DNA of 64,000 bases. Origin: Paracoccaceae bacterium. Its GTDB lineage: Bacteria > Pseudomonadota > Alphaproteobacteria > Rhodobacterales > Rhodobacteraceae. Each line of letters opens with the position of its first letter. Position 1 is the first letter of the stretch. Below the pieces are notes generated by a model that searched no databases, had not been told where the DNA came from, and saw only the letters and a program-made list of their open reading frames with translations. Location of the stretch: positions 434,001-498,000 of the forward strand of contig WKFK01000015.1 of NCBI GenBank assembly GCA_014872815.1, written 5' to 3'. Of this stretch, positions 51,317-60,753 are shown piece by piece. The translations under genes were made by a program, and so were the position numbers.

Positions 51317-52117
51317 TCAGGCCTCCTGTTTGTGGCGGCTGCCGGGGGCGGGCGGCGTTTCCGGTGGCCCCGCAAAACATTGCGCGTTGGCCATCCAGGT
51401 TTGGGCAAACTCGCCCGTGGCGGTCAGCGCGGTGTCGGCAAAGGCGCGGGTCTGGGTGACAACGGCTGCAAAATCTGCGGCGGGGCCGATGATGCTGTTG
51501 TCGCCCTCATTGCCAAACTCCCATGTGGCCCCGGACGGTGCGGTCAGGGTTAGTTTGGGCATCGCGTCCGGCACCGGCAGGCTGTGCACCTGATGGGACC
51601 AGCCAAAGGTGTTCACGCCGAGGATCACGATGTTTTTGATGCGGTCGCTGTCCGCGCGGACCTTGCCCAGTAGATCGAACACCTCAAACCCATGCGCCCA
51701 GGTTTCCATTTGCCGGGCGGTCATGGATGAGCGTGCCGACATCGACGGGCCGACCCAGGGCAGACGCGCCTTGGGATCCATATCCCGCCAGCGGGCAGCG
51801 ATGTCGCGCGCCGTCTCGATCCAGAGGGCACACAGGTCTGCGCCACGCTCCGGAATGGTTTCGTTCTCATAGCTGCGCAGGGACCCCGTGGCCTTCAGCG
51901 AGGCCATCGCGCCGCCCATGCGCGCCATAAACGCAGCTTCGTCGGAGGCAGAGAGGTCCGCGCCGGTGTTCCAGAAATGCAGATGCACCAACACGTCTTC
52001 GATGGTCCAGCCTTTGAACTGGGTCTGTGTGCGTAGCTCTGCGTCCGACAAGCCAGACAGGGCGTCATGCAGCACTTCGGATTCGGTGAGAAAATCGTCA
52101 GCTTGGGCGAGGGTCAT
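51317..52117 (-). CDS. TIGR03084-type DinB/mycothiol-maleylpyruvate isomerase-like protein
   Basis: 266 residues. The N-terminal four-helix segment has LRTQTQFKGWTIEDVLVHLHFWN with the histidine pattern of the DinB/MDMPI fold, and the C-terminal part is strand-rich (TLTAPSGATWEFGNEGDNSI). I recognise it as the TIGR03084 family, of unknown function. Both flanks are coupled: ATGA overlap with the biotin carboxylase gene upstream and one base to the BKACE gene. Confidence 0.8.
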   Translation of the reverse strand: MTLAQADDFLTESEVLHDALSGLSDAELRTQTQFKGWTIEDVLVHLHFWNTGADLSASDEAAFMARMGGAMASLKATGSLRSYENETIPERGADLCALWIETARDIAARWRDMDPKARLPWVGPSMSARSSMTARQMETWAHGFEVFDLLGKVRADSDRIKNIVILGVNTFGWSHQVHSLPVPDAMPKLTLTAPSGATWEFGNEGDNSIIGPAADFAAVVTQTRAFADTALTATGEFAQTWMANAQCFAGPPETPPAPGSRHKQEA

Positions 52118-54069
52118 GTTGGGTCTTCCATGGTCAGGATCAGCGCGCCTTTAGACAGCTGTTGTCCCGTCTCAACGTGGAGCGCGGCGACAACGCCGTC
52201 GGCGGCGGCGGTCAATTGATGTTGCATTTTCATGGCTTCAAGCACGGCGAGCGTGTCGCCTTTTTGGACGGTGTCGCCGGTGGCCACGTTGAGCGTCACC
52301 AACAGGCCCGGCATCGGCGCGGTGAGCGCGCCGGTGGAGGCGGCGTCAGTTGTGGCCCAGGGCTGCGCGCGGGTGACATGCAGGTGGTGGCCTGCGGTTT
52401 GCAGGAATAGACCGCCCGTTCCGTCTGGCGCGTGATGTACGGTGGTGCGCAAACCGTCGATGCGGAGATCGTTTGAGATGTTATGGGTCCAGCCGTCACC
52501 AGAAACTGTAATGTGACCTGTGCCGACGCCCGTTGCGGTGAGATTGTGTAGGTCTCCGTCAAGCGAAAGGTCCAGCGGAATGGGCAGGCCCCCATCGCTG
52601 GAGAACCCTGCGAGAGAGGTGTCCGGCAGCAGACTTTGCGCCTGTGCGGCGTCGCTTTCGCTGCGCAGCAAAAGCACGGCAGCAAGTGCAATGGTTTGGG
52701 ACGTGATGGCGGTCTTAGGAGGGCCATCAGGGTAGGTGTCATCCAGAAAAGATGTGGTGGCCGCGCGGTTTTGCACCTCGGCGTGATCGAGCAGGTCGCG
52801 CAGGAACGGTACGTTTGTGGTCACCCCCAGAACCGCCGTGTTGTCCAGCGATCGGGTCAGCGCGCGCAGAGCCTCATCGCGGGTGTCTCCATAGGCGATG
52901 AGCTTGGCAAGCATTGGGTCATAATGTGGTGAGACCTCGTCCCCATAGCGCACGCCGGTGTCGATGCGGATGGTGTTATCTGTTTCAAATTTATGGATTT
53001 TACCAATGGACGGGAGAAAACCATTGGCAGGATCTTCGGCATAGAGCCGGACCTCAATGGCGTGTCCTGAGAGTGTGACGTCTTCTTGGGAGACGGGCAG
53101 TGGCTTGCCCTGCGCGACAGCGATTTGAAGTTCCACCAGGTCCAGCCCCGCGACCATCTCTGTCACCGGATGCTCGACCTGAAGGCGGGTGTTCATCTCC
53201 AGAAAATAGAAATCCTCACCGTTTTCATCGAGCAGAAACTCCACCGTGCCTGCGCCGACGTATCCCACCGATTGAGCTGCCGCGATGGCGGCTTTTTCCA
53301 TACGCTTGCGTAGGTTTGGTGTCGCGCCGGGTGCGGGAGCTTCTTCAATCACTTTCTGATGACGGCGCTGCACGGAGCAGTCCCTCTCGCCCAAGGCGAT
53401 TGTATTCCCCGCGTGATCCGCAAAGACCTGAACTTCGATGTGCCGGGCGTTTTGCATGGCGCGTTCGAGGATCAGCGTTTCATTGCCAAACGCTGCGCTG
53501 GCTTCAGTGCGGGCCAAGGCGAGCGCCTCGGGCAGGTCGTCCACATCCGTGACCAGCCGCATGCCTTTGCCGCCGCCACCCGCTGCGGCTTTGACCATCA
53601 GCGGCACGCCGATGTCGCGTGCGTGAGACAGCAATGTCGCGTCGGTTTGGTCATCGCCTTGATAGCCGGGCACGCAGGGCACACTGGCGTTCAGCATGTG
53701 CGCCTTGGCAATGGCCTTGTCGCCCATGATCTCGATGGCCTCGGCGGATGGCCCCACGAAAATCAGGCCTGCGTCCTCTACCGCGCGGGCAAAATCTGCG
53801 TTCTCAGACAGGAAGCCATAACCTGGGTGGATTGCCTCGGCACTAGAGGCTTTTGCGGCAGCCAAAATGGCGTCGATGTTGAGGTAGCTGTCTGTGGCAG
53901 GGGCGTGGCCGACGCGATGGGCCTCGTCCGCCATGGAGACATGCAGCGCCTCTGCATCGGCATCCGAATACACCGCGACCGTGCGCAGGCCGAGGTCGCG
54001 CGCGGTGCGGATGATGCGACAAGCAATTTCGCCCCGGTTGGCAATCAGAAGGGTGTCAAACGTGCCCAT
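52114..54069 (-). CDS. Acyl-CoA carboxylase, biotin carboxylase plus biotin-carrier subunit
   Basis: 651 residues: ATP-grasp biotin carboxylase domain (AAAGGGGKGMR, HIEVQVFADHAGN, FLEMNTRLQVEHPVTE), a linker domain, and a C-terminal biotinyl domain with the lysine K614 in EAMKMQH. I prefer ATG 54069, seven bases after GAGGA, to the GTG at 54075. The layout equals that of methylcrotonyl-, propionyl- and geranyl-CoA carboxylase alpha subunits. With the upstream carboxyltransferase it fixes bicarbonate onto an acyl-CoA. Confidence 0.93.
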   Translation of the reverse strand: MGTFDTLLIANRGEIACRIIRTARDLGLRTVAVYSDADAEALHVSMADEAHRVGHAPATDSYLNIDAILAAAKASSAEAIHPGYGFLSENADFARAVEDAGLIFVGPSAEAIEIMGDKAIAKAHMLNASVPCVPGYQGDDQTDATLLSHARDIGVPLMVKAAAGGGGKGMRLVTDVDDLPEALALARTEASAAFGNETLILERAMQNARHIEVQVFADHAGNTIALGERDCSVQRRHQKVIEEAPAPGATPNLRKRMEKAAIAAAQSVGYVGAGTVEFLLDENGEDFYFLEMNTRLQVEHPVTEMVAGLDLVELQIAVAQGKPLPVSQEDVTLSGHAIEVRLYAEDPANGFLPSIGKIHKFETDNTIRIDTGVRYGDEVSPHYDPMLAKLIAYGDTRDEALRALTRSLDNTAVLGVTTNVPFLRDLLDHAEVQNRAATTSFLDDTYPDGPPKTAITSQTIALAAVLLLRSESDAAQAQSLLPDTSLAGFSSDGGLPIPLDLSLDGDLHNLTATGVGTGHITVSGDGWTHNISNDLRIDGLRTTVHHAPDGTGGLFLQTAGHHLHVTRAQPWATTDAASTGALTAPMPGLLVTLNVATGDTVQKGDTLAVLEAMKMQHQLTAAADGVVAALHVETGQQLSKGALILTMEDPT

Positions 54070-54071
54070 GC

Positions 54072-55691
54072 TCACATCCTCGCCACGCCAAAGCTGTTGG
54101 GGTAGAGATCGCGACGGCGGGCCTCAGCCACCGTACCAAGACAGAAAGCAATCACTTTGCGGCTGTCACGCGGATCGATCACGCCGTGGTCGAGCACTTT
54201 GCCGGAGGTGAAAAACGGCGAGCTCTGCGCATCAAACAAGCCTTGAATGGCGGCTTCCTGTTTGGCCATGCGCGCCTCATCCACGTCAACACCTTTGCGG
54301 GCGGCGCCTGCGCGGGCGACGAGGCTCATCGTTTTTGCGGCCTGCGCGCCGCCCATCACGCCAGAGCGGGAGGTGGGCCAGGCAAAGAGGAAATCCGGCT
54401 GATAAGCGATGCCACACATGCCGTAGTTGCCTGCGCCAAAGCTGGCGCCGCAGTAGAGCGTGATTTTGGCCACGCGGGCGTTGGACACCGCCTGGATCAT
54501 CTTGGAGCCGTGTTTGATCATTCCGGCCTGTTCATAAGCGGTGCCGACCATGTAGCCGGTGGTGTTGTTGAGGAATACAAGCGGCGTGCCCGCCTGATCG
54601 CAGGCCTGAATGAAATGCGTGGCCTTGTTGGCGCCCGCCGGATCAATCGGGCCGTTATTGGCAAGGATGCCAACGGTATGGCCGTAGATTTGCGCCTGAA
54701 TGCACAGGGTGGCAGGGCCGAAATCCGGTTTAAACTCGTCAAAGTCGGAGGCGTCGATAAGGCGGGCGATTAACTCGCGCGCGTCATAGGGCGTTGACCA
54801 GTCGGCAGGTACCACGCCTGCGATTTCATCCACGTCAAAACGCGGTTCTTTAAAGGCCCGCACCTCTGGCTTGGGCATATCGCGGTTCCAGTCCAGCCGA
54901 GCCATGACCCGGCGGGCCAGCGCGATGGCGTGCACGTCGTCTTCGGCGAGGTATTCCACCAGACCGGAGGTGGTTGCGTGCATTTCCGCACCGCCAAGAT
55001 CGGCGTCTTTGGCGACCTCGCCGGTCGCGGCTTTGACCAAAGCAGCCCCGGCCAGAGCAGCCATGCCGTTTTTCTTTACGCCAATCACATAGTCGGACAA
55101 TCCAGGCATATAGGCGCCACCCGCGGTGGACGGGCCGTGCAAAACCGCGACGGTGGGCAAGCCCGCAGCAGACAGGCGCGCAAGGTTGCGAAAGACACCG
55201 CCGCCCAACGCCCAGTCTTCGACGCGGTAATTCATCAGGTTGGCACCCGCGCTTTCCACCAAATGCACAAACGGCAGTTTCTGGCGTAGCGCAATCTCTT
55301 GGGCTGAGAGCATGGCTTGCAACGACATCGGGGACAGCGCCCCGGCGTTGATGCCACTGTCATCCACCACCACCATGCAGCGCACGCCGGAGACAAAGCC
55401 GATGCCCATCAGGAATGTGCTGCCTGGCAGGGATTCCTCTGGGTCATCGCTGTCTTGCAGATAGCCCGCGAGACTGTGCAGGCGTAGGAAGGGCAGGCCG
55501 GGGTCCAACAGGCGGGCGAGCCGCTCACGTGGGGTGATTTGCCCCCGCGCGGCAAAGCGCTCTTGCCGCTGCTCAGATTTCTCTGCTGTCCGGGCTTCCA
55601 GTGCGCGGAGCTCCGCCACGGCGGTCAACATCGCATCCCGGTTTTCGCCAAACGCAGGCGCGTTCGGCGTGATCTGTGTCTCAAACGACAT
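54072..55691 (-). CDS. Acyl-CoA carboxylase, carboxyltransferase (beta) subunit, MCC/geranyl-CoA type
   Basis: 539 residues from ATG 55691, preceded by AGGAGGAGGAG. The oxyanion-hole segments are GPSTAGGAYMPGL and GASFGAGNYGMCG, and GVFRNLARLSAAGLPTVAVL resembles methylcrotonyl-CoA carboxylase beta. No isovaleryl-CoA dehydrogenase, hydratase or HMG-CoA lyase is nearby, so the usual leucine pathway context is missing and the acyl-CoA substrate is open. It is the first gene of the leftward catabolic operon. Confidence 0.9.
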   Translation of the reverse strand: MSFETQITPNAPAFGENRDAMLTAVAELRALEARTAEKSEQRQERFAARGQITPRERLARLLDPGLPFLRLHSLAGYLQDSDDPEESLPGSTFLMGIGFVSGVRCMVVVDDSGINAGALSPMSLQAMLSAQEIALRQKLPFVHLVESAGANLMNYRVEDWALGGGVFRNLARLSAAGLPTVAVLHGPSTAGGAYMPGLSDYVIGVKKNGMAALAGAALVKAATGEVAKDADLGGAEMHATTSGLVEYLAEDDVHAIALARRVMARLDWNRDMPKPEVRAFKEPRFDVDEIAGVVPADWSTPYDARELIARLIDASDFDEFKPDFGPATLCIQAQIYGHTVGILANNGPIDPAGANKATHFIQACDQAGTPLVFLNNTTGYMVGTAYEQAGMIKHGSKMIQAVSNARVAKITLYCGASFGAGNYGMCGIAYQPDFLFAWPTSRSGVMGGAQAAKTMSLVARAGAARKGVDVDEARMAKQEAAIQGLFDAQSSPFFTSGKVLDHGVIDPRDSRKVIAFCLGTVAEARRRDLYPNSFGVARM

Positions 55692-55825
55692 GGGGGCTCC
55701 TCCTCCTGAGCGGTCCCGATATTTGAGACCACTCTGAGCCGCCGGCGCGGGAGCATCAAGACAGCGTGATTGTGACGCTGCGGCCAAAGCTTGTTGTTGA
55801 GGCTTTGGCGGCGTAGGATTGACCC
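55692..55825. promoter_or_regulatory. Divergent control region with two adjacent dyads, probable operator of the PaaX-like regulator
   Basis: AGCGT-gattgtg-ACGCT at 55763-55779 is directly followed by GCCAAAGC (55783-55790) paired with GCTTTGGC (55802-55809) over 11 nt. Both lie between the carboxylase start and the regulator ATG. Such paired dyads are typical of autoregulated divergent promoters. Confidence 0.5.
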
Positions 55826-56623
55826 ATGCAAACTGTTGATCTGCAAGAAGATATCAATGCCGTCGCTGGCTGTGGTCCGATCAAGGTCTGGTCGGTTGTG
55901 GTCACCATTCTGGGTGACCTACTGCAAAGCGAAGAGGCCTGGCTGTCCGGGCCGGTGCTGGACGCTTTGGTCAGCCAGCTCGGGATCAACAATCAGGCGT
56001 TGCGCGTGGCGGTGCACCGGCTGCGCCGCGATGGCTGGATCACCTCAGAAAAGCGCGGACGGCTGTCGGCGCATCAATTGACGGCCAAAGGCTGGGCAGA
56101 GACCGAAGCAGTGCGCGGGCAGATTTACGGCATGGCGGACACGGCGGACACGGCGAAGGCGGTCTGGTTGGCGGTGGGTGGGCCGAACTTGACGGCAGCA
56201 GAGTTTCTTGAGCTTTTGCCGACCCACGCGGTGGCTTTGTCAGCGCGCAGTGCGCTGGGGACCGGGACCGTGCGTCCGAGTGAAGAGGTTTTGCTGAGCA
56301 GGTTCACGCCGGAGCGGGTGCCAGAGTGGGCGGTCACTGCTTTGGTCCCGTCTGAGTTGGCGACGGAATATGATGCGCTGTCGGCGGCGGTCGGGCGCGT
56401 ACTCGCGCACAGCACGCCGGACGGCACATTGGAGCGCACCGCGCTGCGGCTGGTGATCTTGCACCATTGGCGGCGCTTGCGGCTGCGCCATGGCGCTGTT
56501 CAGGATGCGGTGCTGCCGTCTGATTGGCCCGGTGCGCGGGCGCGGCGGTTGGTGATGCAGGCGCTGACCCGGCTGGAGCGGCCGGAGGTGGCAGAGCTTG
56601 AGCGGCAAGTGGCGCTGGGCTAG
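55826..56623 (+). CDS. PaaX-family transcriptional regulator
   Basis: 265 residues. N-terminal winged helix: VWSVVVTILGDLL, then NQALRVAVHRLRRDGWI and SEKRGRLSAHQLTAKGW, as in PaaX. The middle and C-terminal parts fit the ligand-binding PaaX domains. PaaX represses phenylacetate catabolism and responds to an aryl-CoA thioester. Here the divergent operon encodes an acyl-CoA carboxylase, so an acyl-CoA inducer is plausible. Confidence 0.85.
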   Translation: MQTVDLQEDINAVAGCGPIKVWSVVVTILGDLLQSEEAWLSGPVLDALVSQLGINNQALRVAVHRLRRDGWITSEKRGRLSAHQLTAKGWAETEAVRGQIYGMADTADTAKAVWLAVGGPNLTAAEFLELLPTHAVALSARSALGTGTVRPSEEVLLSRFTPERVPEWAVTALVPSELATEYDALSAAVGRVLAHSTPDGTLERTALRLVILHHWRRLRLRHGAVQDAVLPSDWPGARARRLVMQALTRLERPEVAELERQVALG

Positions 56624-56710
56624 GCTTTTTCGAAACGGTTTGAGGCAACAGAATTAGGGCAGGATGATCCGGGGGTTGACGGACACTATGGATTGCGGAG
56701 CACGCAGCGC

Positions 56711-57841
56711 ATGAGCGCTTTGGCGGTGCCAGACCTGCAGGTCGCGGCCAAAGAGGGGCGCGCCACCGTCCGCCTGTCCGGCGCTTTGCTGACAGAGTTT
56801 CTCGCCGACATGGAAGCGCCGTTTGCACAGGCCGCGCCAACTGAAAACCATGTCGACATAGACCTCTCCTCGCTCACTGCCTTTGACACGGGCGGGGCCT
56901 GGTTGGTCTCTCAACTGCGCGCGCGATTGCAGGCGCAGGGTACGGAGGTACAGATCACCGGCGCGGCGGATCATCTGGCGTTGATCGAAACCGTGGCCAC
57001 CGCCACACCGGAAGAGACACCGCATGAGCTGCCGGAACACGGACGTTGGGAATGGGTGGCTGATATTGGCCGCAAACTGGTGTCCGGCTGGGGTGACGCG
57101 CTGTCATTGGTGAGTTTTCTGGGGCAAACGCTGGCTGGGTTGGCGGATGTGATTGTCCGTCCGCACAAAGTCCGCTGGGCCAGCCTGTTCACCCATATGC
57201 AGGACGTTGGCTTCAACGCGGTGCCGATTGTGGCGCTCATGGGCTTTCTGATCGGCGTGGTGTTGGGCTTTCAGGGCGCCAGCCAGTTGCAGCAGTTTGG
57301 CGCAGAGGTCTTTGTTGTCGAGCTGATTGGTATCTCGGTGCTGCGTGAGCTGGGCATCTTGCTGACAGCGATCATTGTTGCTGGTCGCTCGGGCTCGGCC
57401 TTCACTGCCTCTGTTGGCTCGATGAAGGTGCAGCAGGAAATCGACGCGATGCAGACGCTGGGGCTTGATCCGGTGCGGGTGCTGGTGGTGCCACGCGTGT
57501 TGGCGCTGTTGATCATGCTGCCGCTGTTGGGGTTTGTTGCCAATTTGTTTGGCCTCTTTGGCGGCGCGCTGATGAGCTGGGTCAGCCTGGATGTGAACCC
57601 CGGCATGTTCCTCACCCGCCTGCATGACAACATCGCCGTGAAACACCTGTTGGTCGGCATGGTGAAAGCGCCGTTCTTTGCGCTGGTGATTGGTGTAGTC
57701 GCCTGTTGGCAGGCCTTCCAGGTGAAAGGCAGCTCCACCAGCGTGGGCCAGCGCACTACCTCCAGTGTGGTGCAGGGCATCTTTTTGGTGATCGCGTTGG
57801 ATGCGCTGTTCTCGATCTTCTTTGCGCAGTTGGGAGTGTGA
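56711..57841 (+). CDS. mlaE: MlaE-family lipid ABC permease with N-terminal STAS domain
   Basis: 376 residues from ATG 56711. Residues 1-95 form a STAS-like domain (VDIDLSSLTAFDTGGAWL). The rest is the MlaE permease with VGFNAVPIVALMGFLIGVVLGFQGA, then GRSGSAFTASVGSMKVQQEIDAM. It forms the inner-membrane core of an MCE phospholipid transporter with the next three genes. The fused STAS replaces a separate MlaB. Spacing to the ATPase gene is 2 nt. Confidence 0.93.
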   Translation: MSALAVPDLQVAAKEGRATVRLSGALLTEFLADMEAPFAQAAPTENHVDIDLSSLTAFDTGGAWLVSQLRARLQAQGTEVQITGAADHLALIETVATATPEETPHELPEHGRWEWVADIGRKLVSGWGDALSLVSFLGQTLAGLADVIVRPHKVRWASLFTHMQDVGFNAVPIVALMGFLIGVVLGFQGASQLQQFGAEVFVVELIGISVLRELGILLTAIIVAGRSGSAFTASVGSMKVQQEIDAMQTLGLDPVRVLVVPRVLALLIMLPLLGFVANLFGLFGGALMSWVSLDVNPGMFLTRLHDNIAVKHLLVGMVKAPFFALVIGVVACWQAFQVKGSSTSVGQRTTSSVVQGIFLVIALDALFSIFFAQLGV

Positions 57842-57843
57842 GC

Positions 57844-58635
57844 ATGAGCGATATCCCAGAGCGTGACGCCATCATCAAGGTTCGCGGTTTGCGCAACCAA
57901 TTTGGCCCGCAGGTGGTGCATAACAATCTCGATCTGGATGTCTGGCGCGGCGAAGTGCTGGGTATCGTTGGCGGCTCCGGCACCGGCAAATCGGTGCTTT
58001 TACGCACCATTGTGGGTCTGAACAAACCGGCGGCGGGCACCATTGAGGTGCTGGGCACCAATGTGCTTACCGCGCCGGAAGAGGAACGGCGCAAGGTCGA
58101 AACCCGCTGGGGCGTGGCCTTTCAGGACGGGGCGCTGTTTTCCTCACTTACGGTTTTGCAGAACGTGATGGCCCCAATGAGGGAGCATCTGAAGCTGTCT
58201 ACCAACCTGATGAAAGAGCTGGGCGCGCTCAAGGTCAGTCTTGTGGGCTTACCACAACTGGCTTGCGACAAGCTGCCCAGCGAGCTGTCGGGCGGGATGC
58301 GCAAACGGGCCGCGCTGGCGCGGGCGCTCGCGCTCGACCCACAAATTGTGTTTCTGGACGAGCCAACAGCGGGTCTCGATCCCGTCGGGGCAGCGGCCTA
58401 TGACGACCTGATCGGCGAGTTGCAGCGCAGTCTGGGCATAACCGTCTTCATGGTCACGCATGATTTGGACAGCCTCTATGCGATTTGTGACCGCATTGCG
58501 GTGCTTGCCGAGAAGCGTGTTCTGGTAGAAGGTCCCATAGAAACAATGACGGATGTCGATCATCCGTGGGTGCAGGAGTATTTCACTGGCCCACGTGCGC
58601 GGGCCGCGCAGGTCAAAGGAATTGGGGGCGCATAG
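57844..58635 (+). CDS. mlaF: MlaF-family ATPase of the MCE lipid transporter
   Basis: 263 residues. Walker A GGSGTGKSVLLR, Q-loop in WGVAFQDGALF, signature ELSGGMRKRAAL, Walker B QIVFLDEPTAGLDP and H-loop MVTHD, the S-x-L-x-L style of Mla ATPases. GGGAG precedes the ATG. It drives lipid movement by the MlaE permease. Confidence 0.94.
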   Translation: MSDIPERDAIIKVRGLRNQFGPQVVHNNLDLDVWRGEVLGIVGGSGTGKSVLLRTIVGLNKPAAGTIEVLGTNVLTAPEEERRKVETRWGVAFQDGALFSSLTVLQNVMAPMREHLKLSTNLMKELGALKVSLVGLPQLACDKLPSELSGGMRKRAALARALALDPQIVFLDEPTAGLDPVGAAAYDDLIGELQRSLGITVFMVTHDLDSLYAICDRIAVLAEKRVLVEGPIETMTDVDHPWVQEYFTGPRARAAQVKGIGGA

Positions 58636-58638
58636 GGC

Positions 58639-60753
58639 ATGGAGACACGGGCAAACTACCTCCTGATTGGGGTGTTCGCGCTGGTCGGCCTGATCGGTTC
58701 GTTCCTATTTGTGCTGTGGCTTGCCAAGATCGATCTGGAAAAGCAATACGCCTATTACGATGTGCTGTTTGACAATGTCTCGGGCCTCGGGATGGCGGGT
58801 GGTGTGCGCTACAACGGTCTGCCGGTGGGACAGGTTGTGATGTTGGAGCTGGACGAGGAGAACCCCTCATTGGTGCGGGTGCGCATCGAGGTGGGCGCGG
58901 ACACGCCGGTGAAAACCGACACGATTGCGAAACTGCAGGGGCAGGGCGTCACCGGTGTGAGCTTTGTGGCGCTCTCTGGTGGCTCGGCGGAAGCTGCGGC
59001 CTTGCCGCAATACGGCGAGATCACCACGGAGAAAAGTGCTCTGCAATCCGTGGTCGAAGGTGCCCCCCAGTTGATGGAAAAGGCGATTGGCCTGCTGGAA
59101 AACCTGCAAGGGGTGGTGAGCGAAGAAAACACCGCTGCGGTGAACGAGCTTTTGGGTAATCTGGCCAGTGCCTCTGGGCGTCTGGACCGCACCTTGGCAG
59201 AGTTTGAAGAGCTGTCCGAAGATGTCGGCAGCGCGGCGCGCGAAATCGCCGCCTTTACCACGCGTTTGGAGGACTTGTCGGACACAGCCGAAGAAACGTT
59301 GGTCGAGGCCACCGGCGCGCTGGGTTCCATCAAGGAGGCGGCTGAGCGCACCAAAGGCACGCTGGACAATGCAGAGAGCGCCTTTGCCACAGCTGACAGC
59401 TTGATGAAAGAAGACCTCAAAGACTTCATCCAACGCGGTGCAGATGCGGCGGCGGCGTTGGAAAACGTGGTCGAGGTGTTGGAACCCTCCGCGATTTCCG
59501 CGATGCAGTCGGCGCAGGCTTTGATCGACGAACGTCTGCCTGCCTTGGTGCAACAGGTGCAAGACACGGCGGAAGTGATGGAAACTCAGATCGCACAGGT
59601 CGGCACCGACGCGTCGAGCCTGATGGCGCGGTATGAGGAGGTCGGCACCAGCGTGCAGGCGCGTGTTGAACAGACCCAGACGGCTATTTCCGCGTTTGAA
59701 ACCGCCACTAATGCGGCGACAGACACGCTTAATTCGGTGCGGGTGGCTTCCGATACGGCCACCACGGTGATGAACACAGACCTGCAACCTTTGGCGGATG
59801 AGGCCACGGCAGCTCTGACCACGGTAAGGGATTTGGCAACCACCAAGGTCTCGCCGTTGATTGATCAAACCAATGAAACACTGGTGGCGATCGAGACCGG
59901 CGTGGCGGAAATCACAGATCAGGGCGCGCTGATGCTGGAAACCGCCACAGCGCGTCTGGTTGAGGCGCGTAGCACGCTGGCGAACTTTAACGAGGCTTTG
60001 GAACTGTCGGACGAAATGCTGCGCTCGCTGGATGACACTGCGGATGCGGTGAACACGCTGGTACGTGGCGACGCTACTGAGATGGTTAAGGACGCCCGCG
60101 AAGCCGCGGCCAGCGCGCGCAGTGCCTTGGATGCCATCCGTGTGACGGTGGACGAACGCCTGCCGGAGGTGGTGACAAACATATCTGAGGCTGCGCAAGC
60201 CGCCAACACTATGATCGCCAGCATCGACACGCTGGCGGTGGATGCCACTGGCCAATTGGCCACGCTGTCTCCCCAAGCCAGCGATGCGTTGACGACGGCC
60301 ATCGATACGTTTGAGCGCTCCAACCGCACTTTGGAAGCGATTTATCAGGCGATGGAAACCGCCGACGACACGCTGGCCACGGCGGGCGACACCTTTAGTG
60401 GGGTGAACCAGATTTTGGATGAGGATGTGGACCAGATCGTTGCCGACATTAGCGGAGCCGTGGCGGCGGTCTCCGGTGCGGTCGACAGCGTCACCGGAGA
60501 CATCGAAGTGGCCGCCAGTGAAGTGCGCGCCGCCTCACAATCTGCGTCCAACCTCATAGGCACGGTGGAGGCTGTTGTGGTGCAAAACGAACGCCAAGTC
60601 TCGGAATTCTTGCGGCTTGGACTGCCGGAAACTGTCCGTTTTGTGGAAGAAGCGCGCTTCCTTGTGCGCAATCTAGACCGTCTGGTGGAGCGCATTCGGC
60701 GCGATCCGGCGCGTTTCCTCTTAGGTACTCAAGGCTCGGAGTTCAGCCGATGA
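58639..60753 (+). CDS. mlaD: MlaD/MCE-domain protein with very long helical extension
   Basis: 704 residues, against about 180 in E. coli MlaD. One N-terminal membrane helix (LLIGVFALVGLIGSFLFVLWLA), a single MCE domain (about residues 40-115, VRYNGLPVGQVVMLEL and GQGVTGVSFVAL), then about 550 residues of Ala/Thr/Glu-rich helix with heptad-like pattern (for example LEDLSDTAEETLVEATGALG) and no further MCE domain. Such a tail could form a needle spanning the periplasm, as proposed for other extended MCE proteins. It is co-translated with the downstream lipoprotein gene (ATGA overlap). Confidence 0.9.
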   Translation: METRANYLLIGVFALVGLIGSFLFVLWLAKIDLEKQYAYYDVLFDNVSGLGMAGGVRYNGLPVGQVVMLELDEENPSLVRVRIEVGADTPVKTDTIAKLQGQGVTGVSFVALSGGSAEAAALPQYGEITTEKSALQSVVEGAPQLMEKAIGLLENLQGVVSEENTAAVNELLGNLASASGRLDRTLAEFEELSEDVGSAAREIAAFTTRLEDLSDTAEETLVEATGALGSIKEAAERTKGTLDNAESAFATADSLMKEDLKDFIQRGADAAAALENVVEVLEPSAISAMQSAQALIDERLPALVQQVQDTAEVMETQIAQVGTDASSLMARYEEVGTSVQARVEQTQTAISAFETATNAATDTLNSVRVASDTATTVMNTDLQPLADEATAALTTVRDLATTKVSPLIDQTNETLVAIETGVAEITDQGALMLETATARLVEARSTLANFNEALELSDEMLRSLDDTADAVNTLVRGDATEMVKDAREAAASARSALDAIRVTVDERLPEVVTNISEAAQAANTMIASIDTLAVDATGQLATLSPQASDALTTAIDTFERSNRTLEAIYQAMETADDTLATAGDTFSGVNQILDEDVDQIVADISGAVAAVSGAVDSVTGDIEVAASEVRAASQSASNLIGTVEAVVVQNERQVSEFLRLGLPETVRFVEEARFLVRNLDRLVERIRRDPARFLLGTQGSEFSR

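Noticed and set aside
58867-60276. A long minus-strand open frame opposite mlaD
   Set aside because: Product of the biased Ala/Thr/Glu codons of mlaD. The translation is His/Arg/Gln-rich without domain features.
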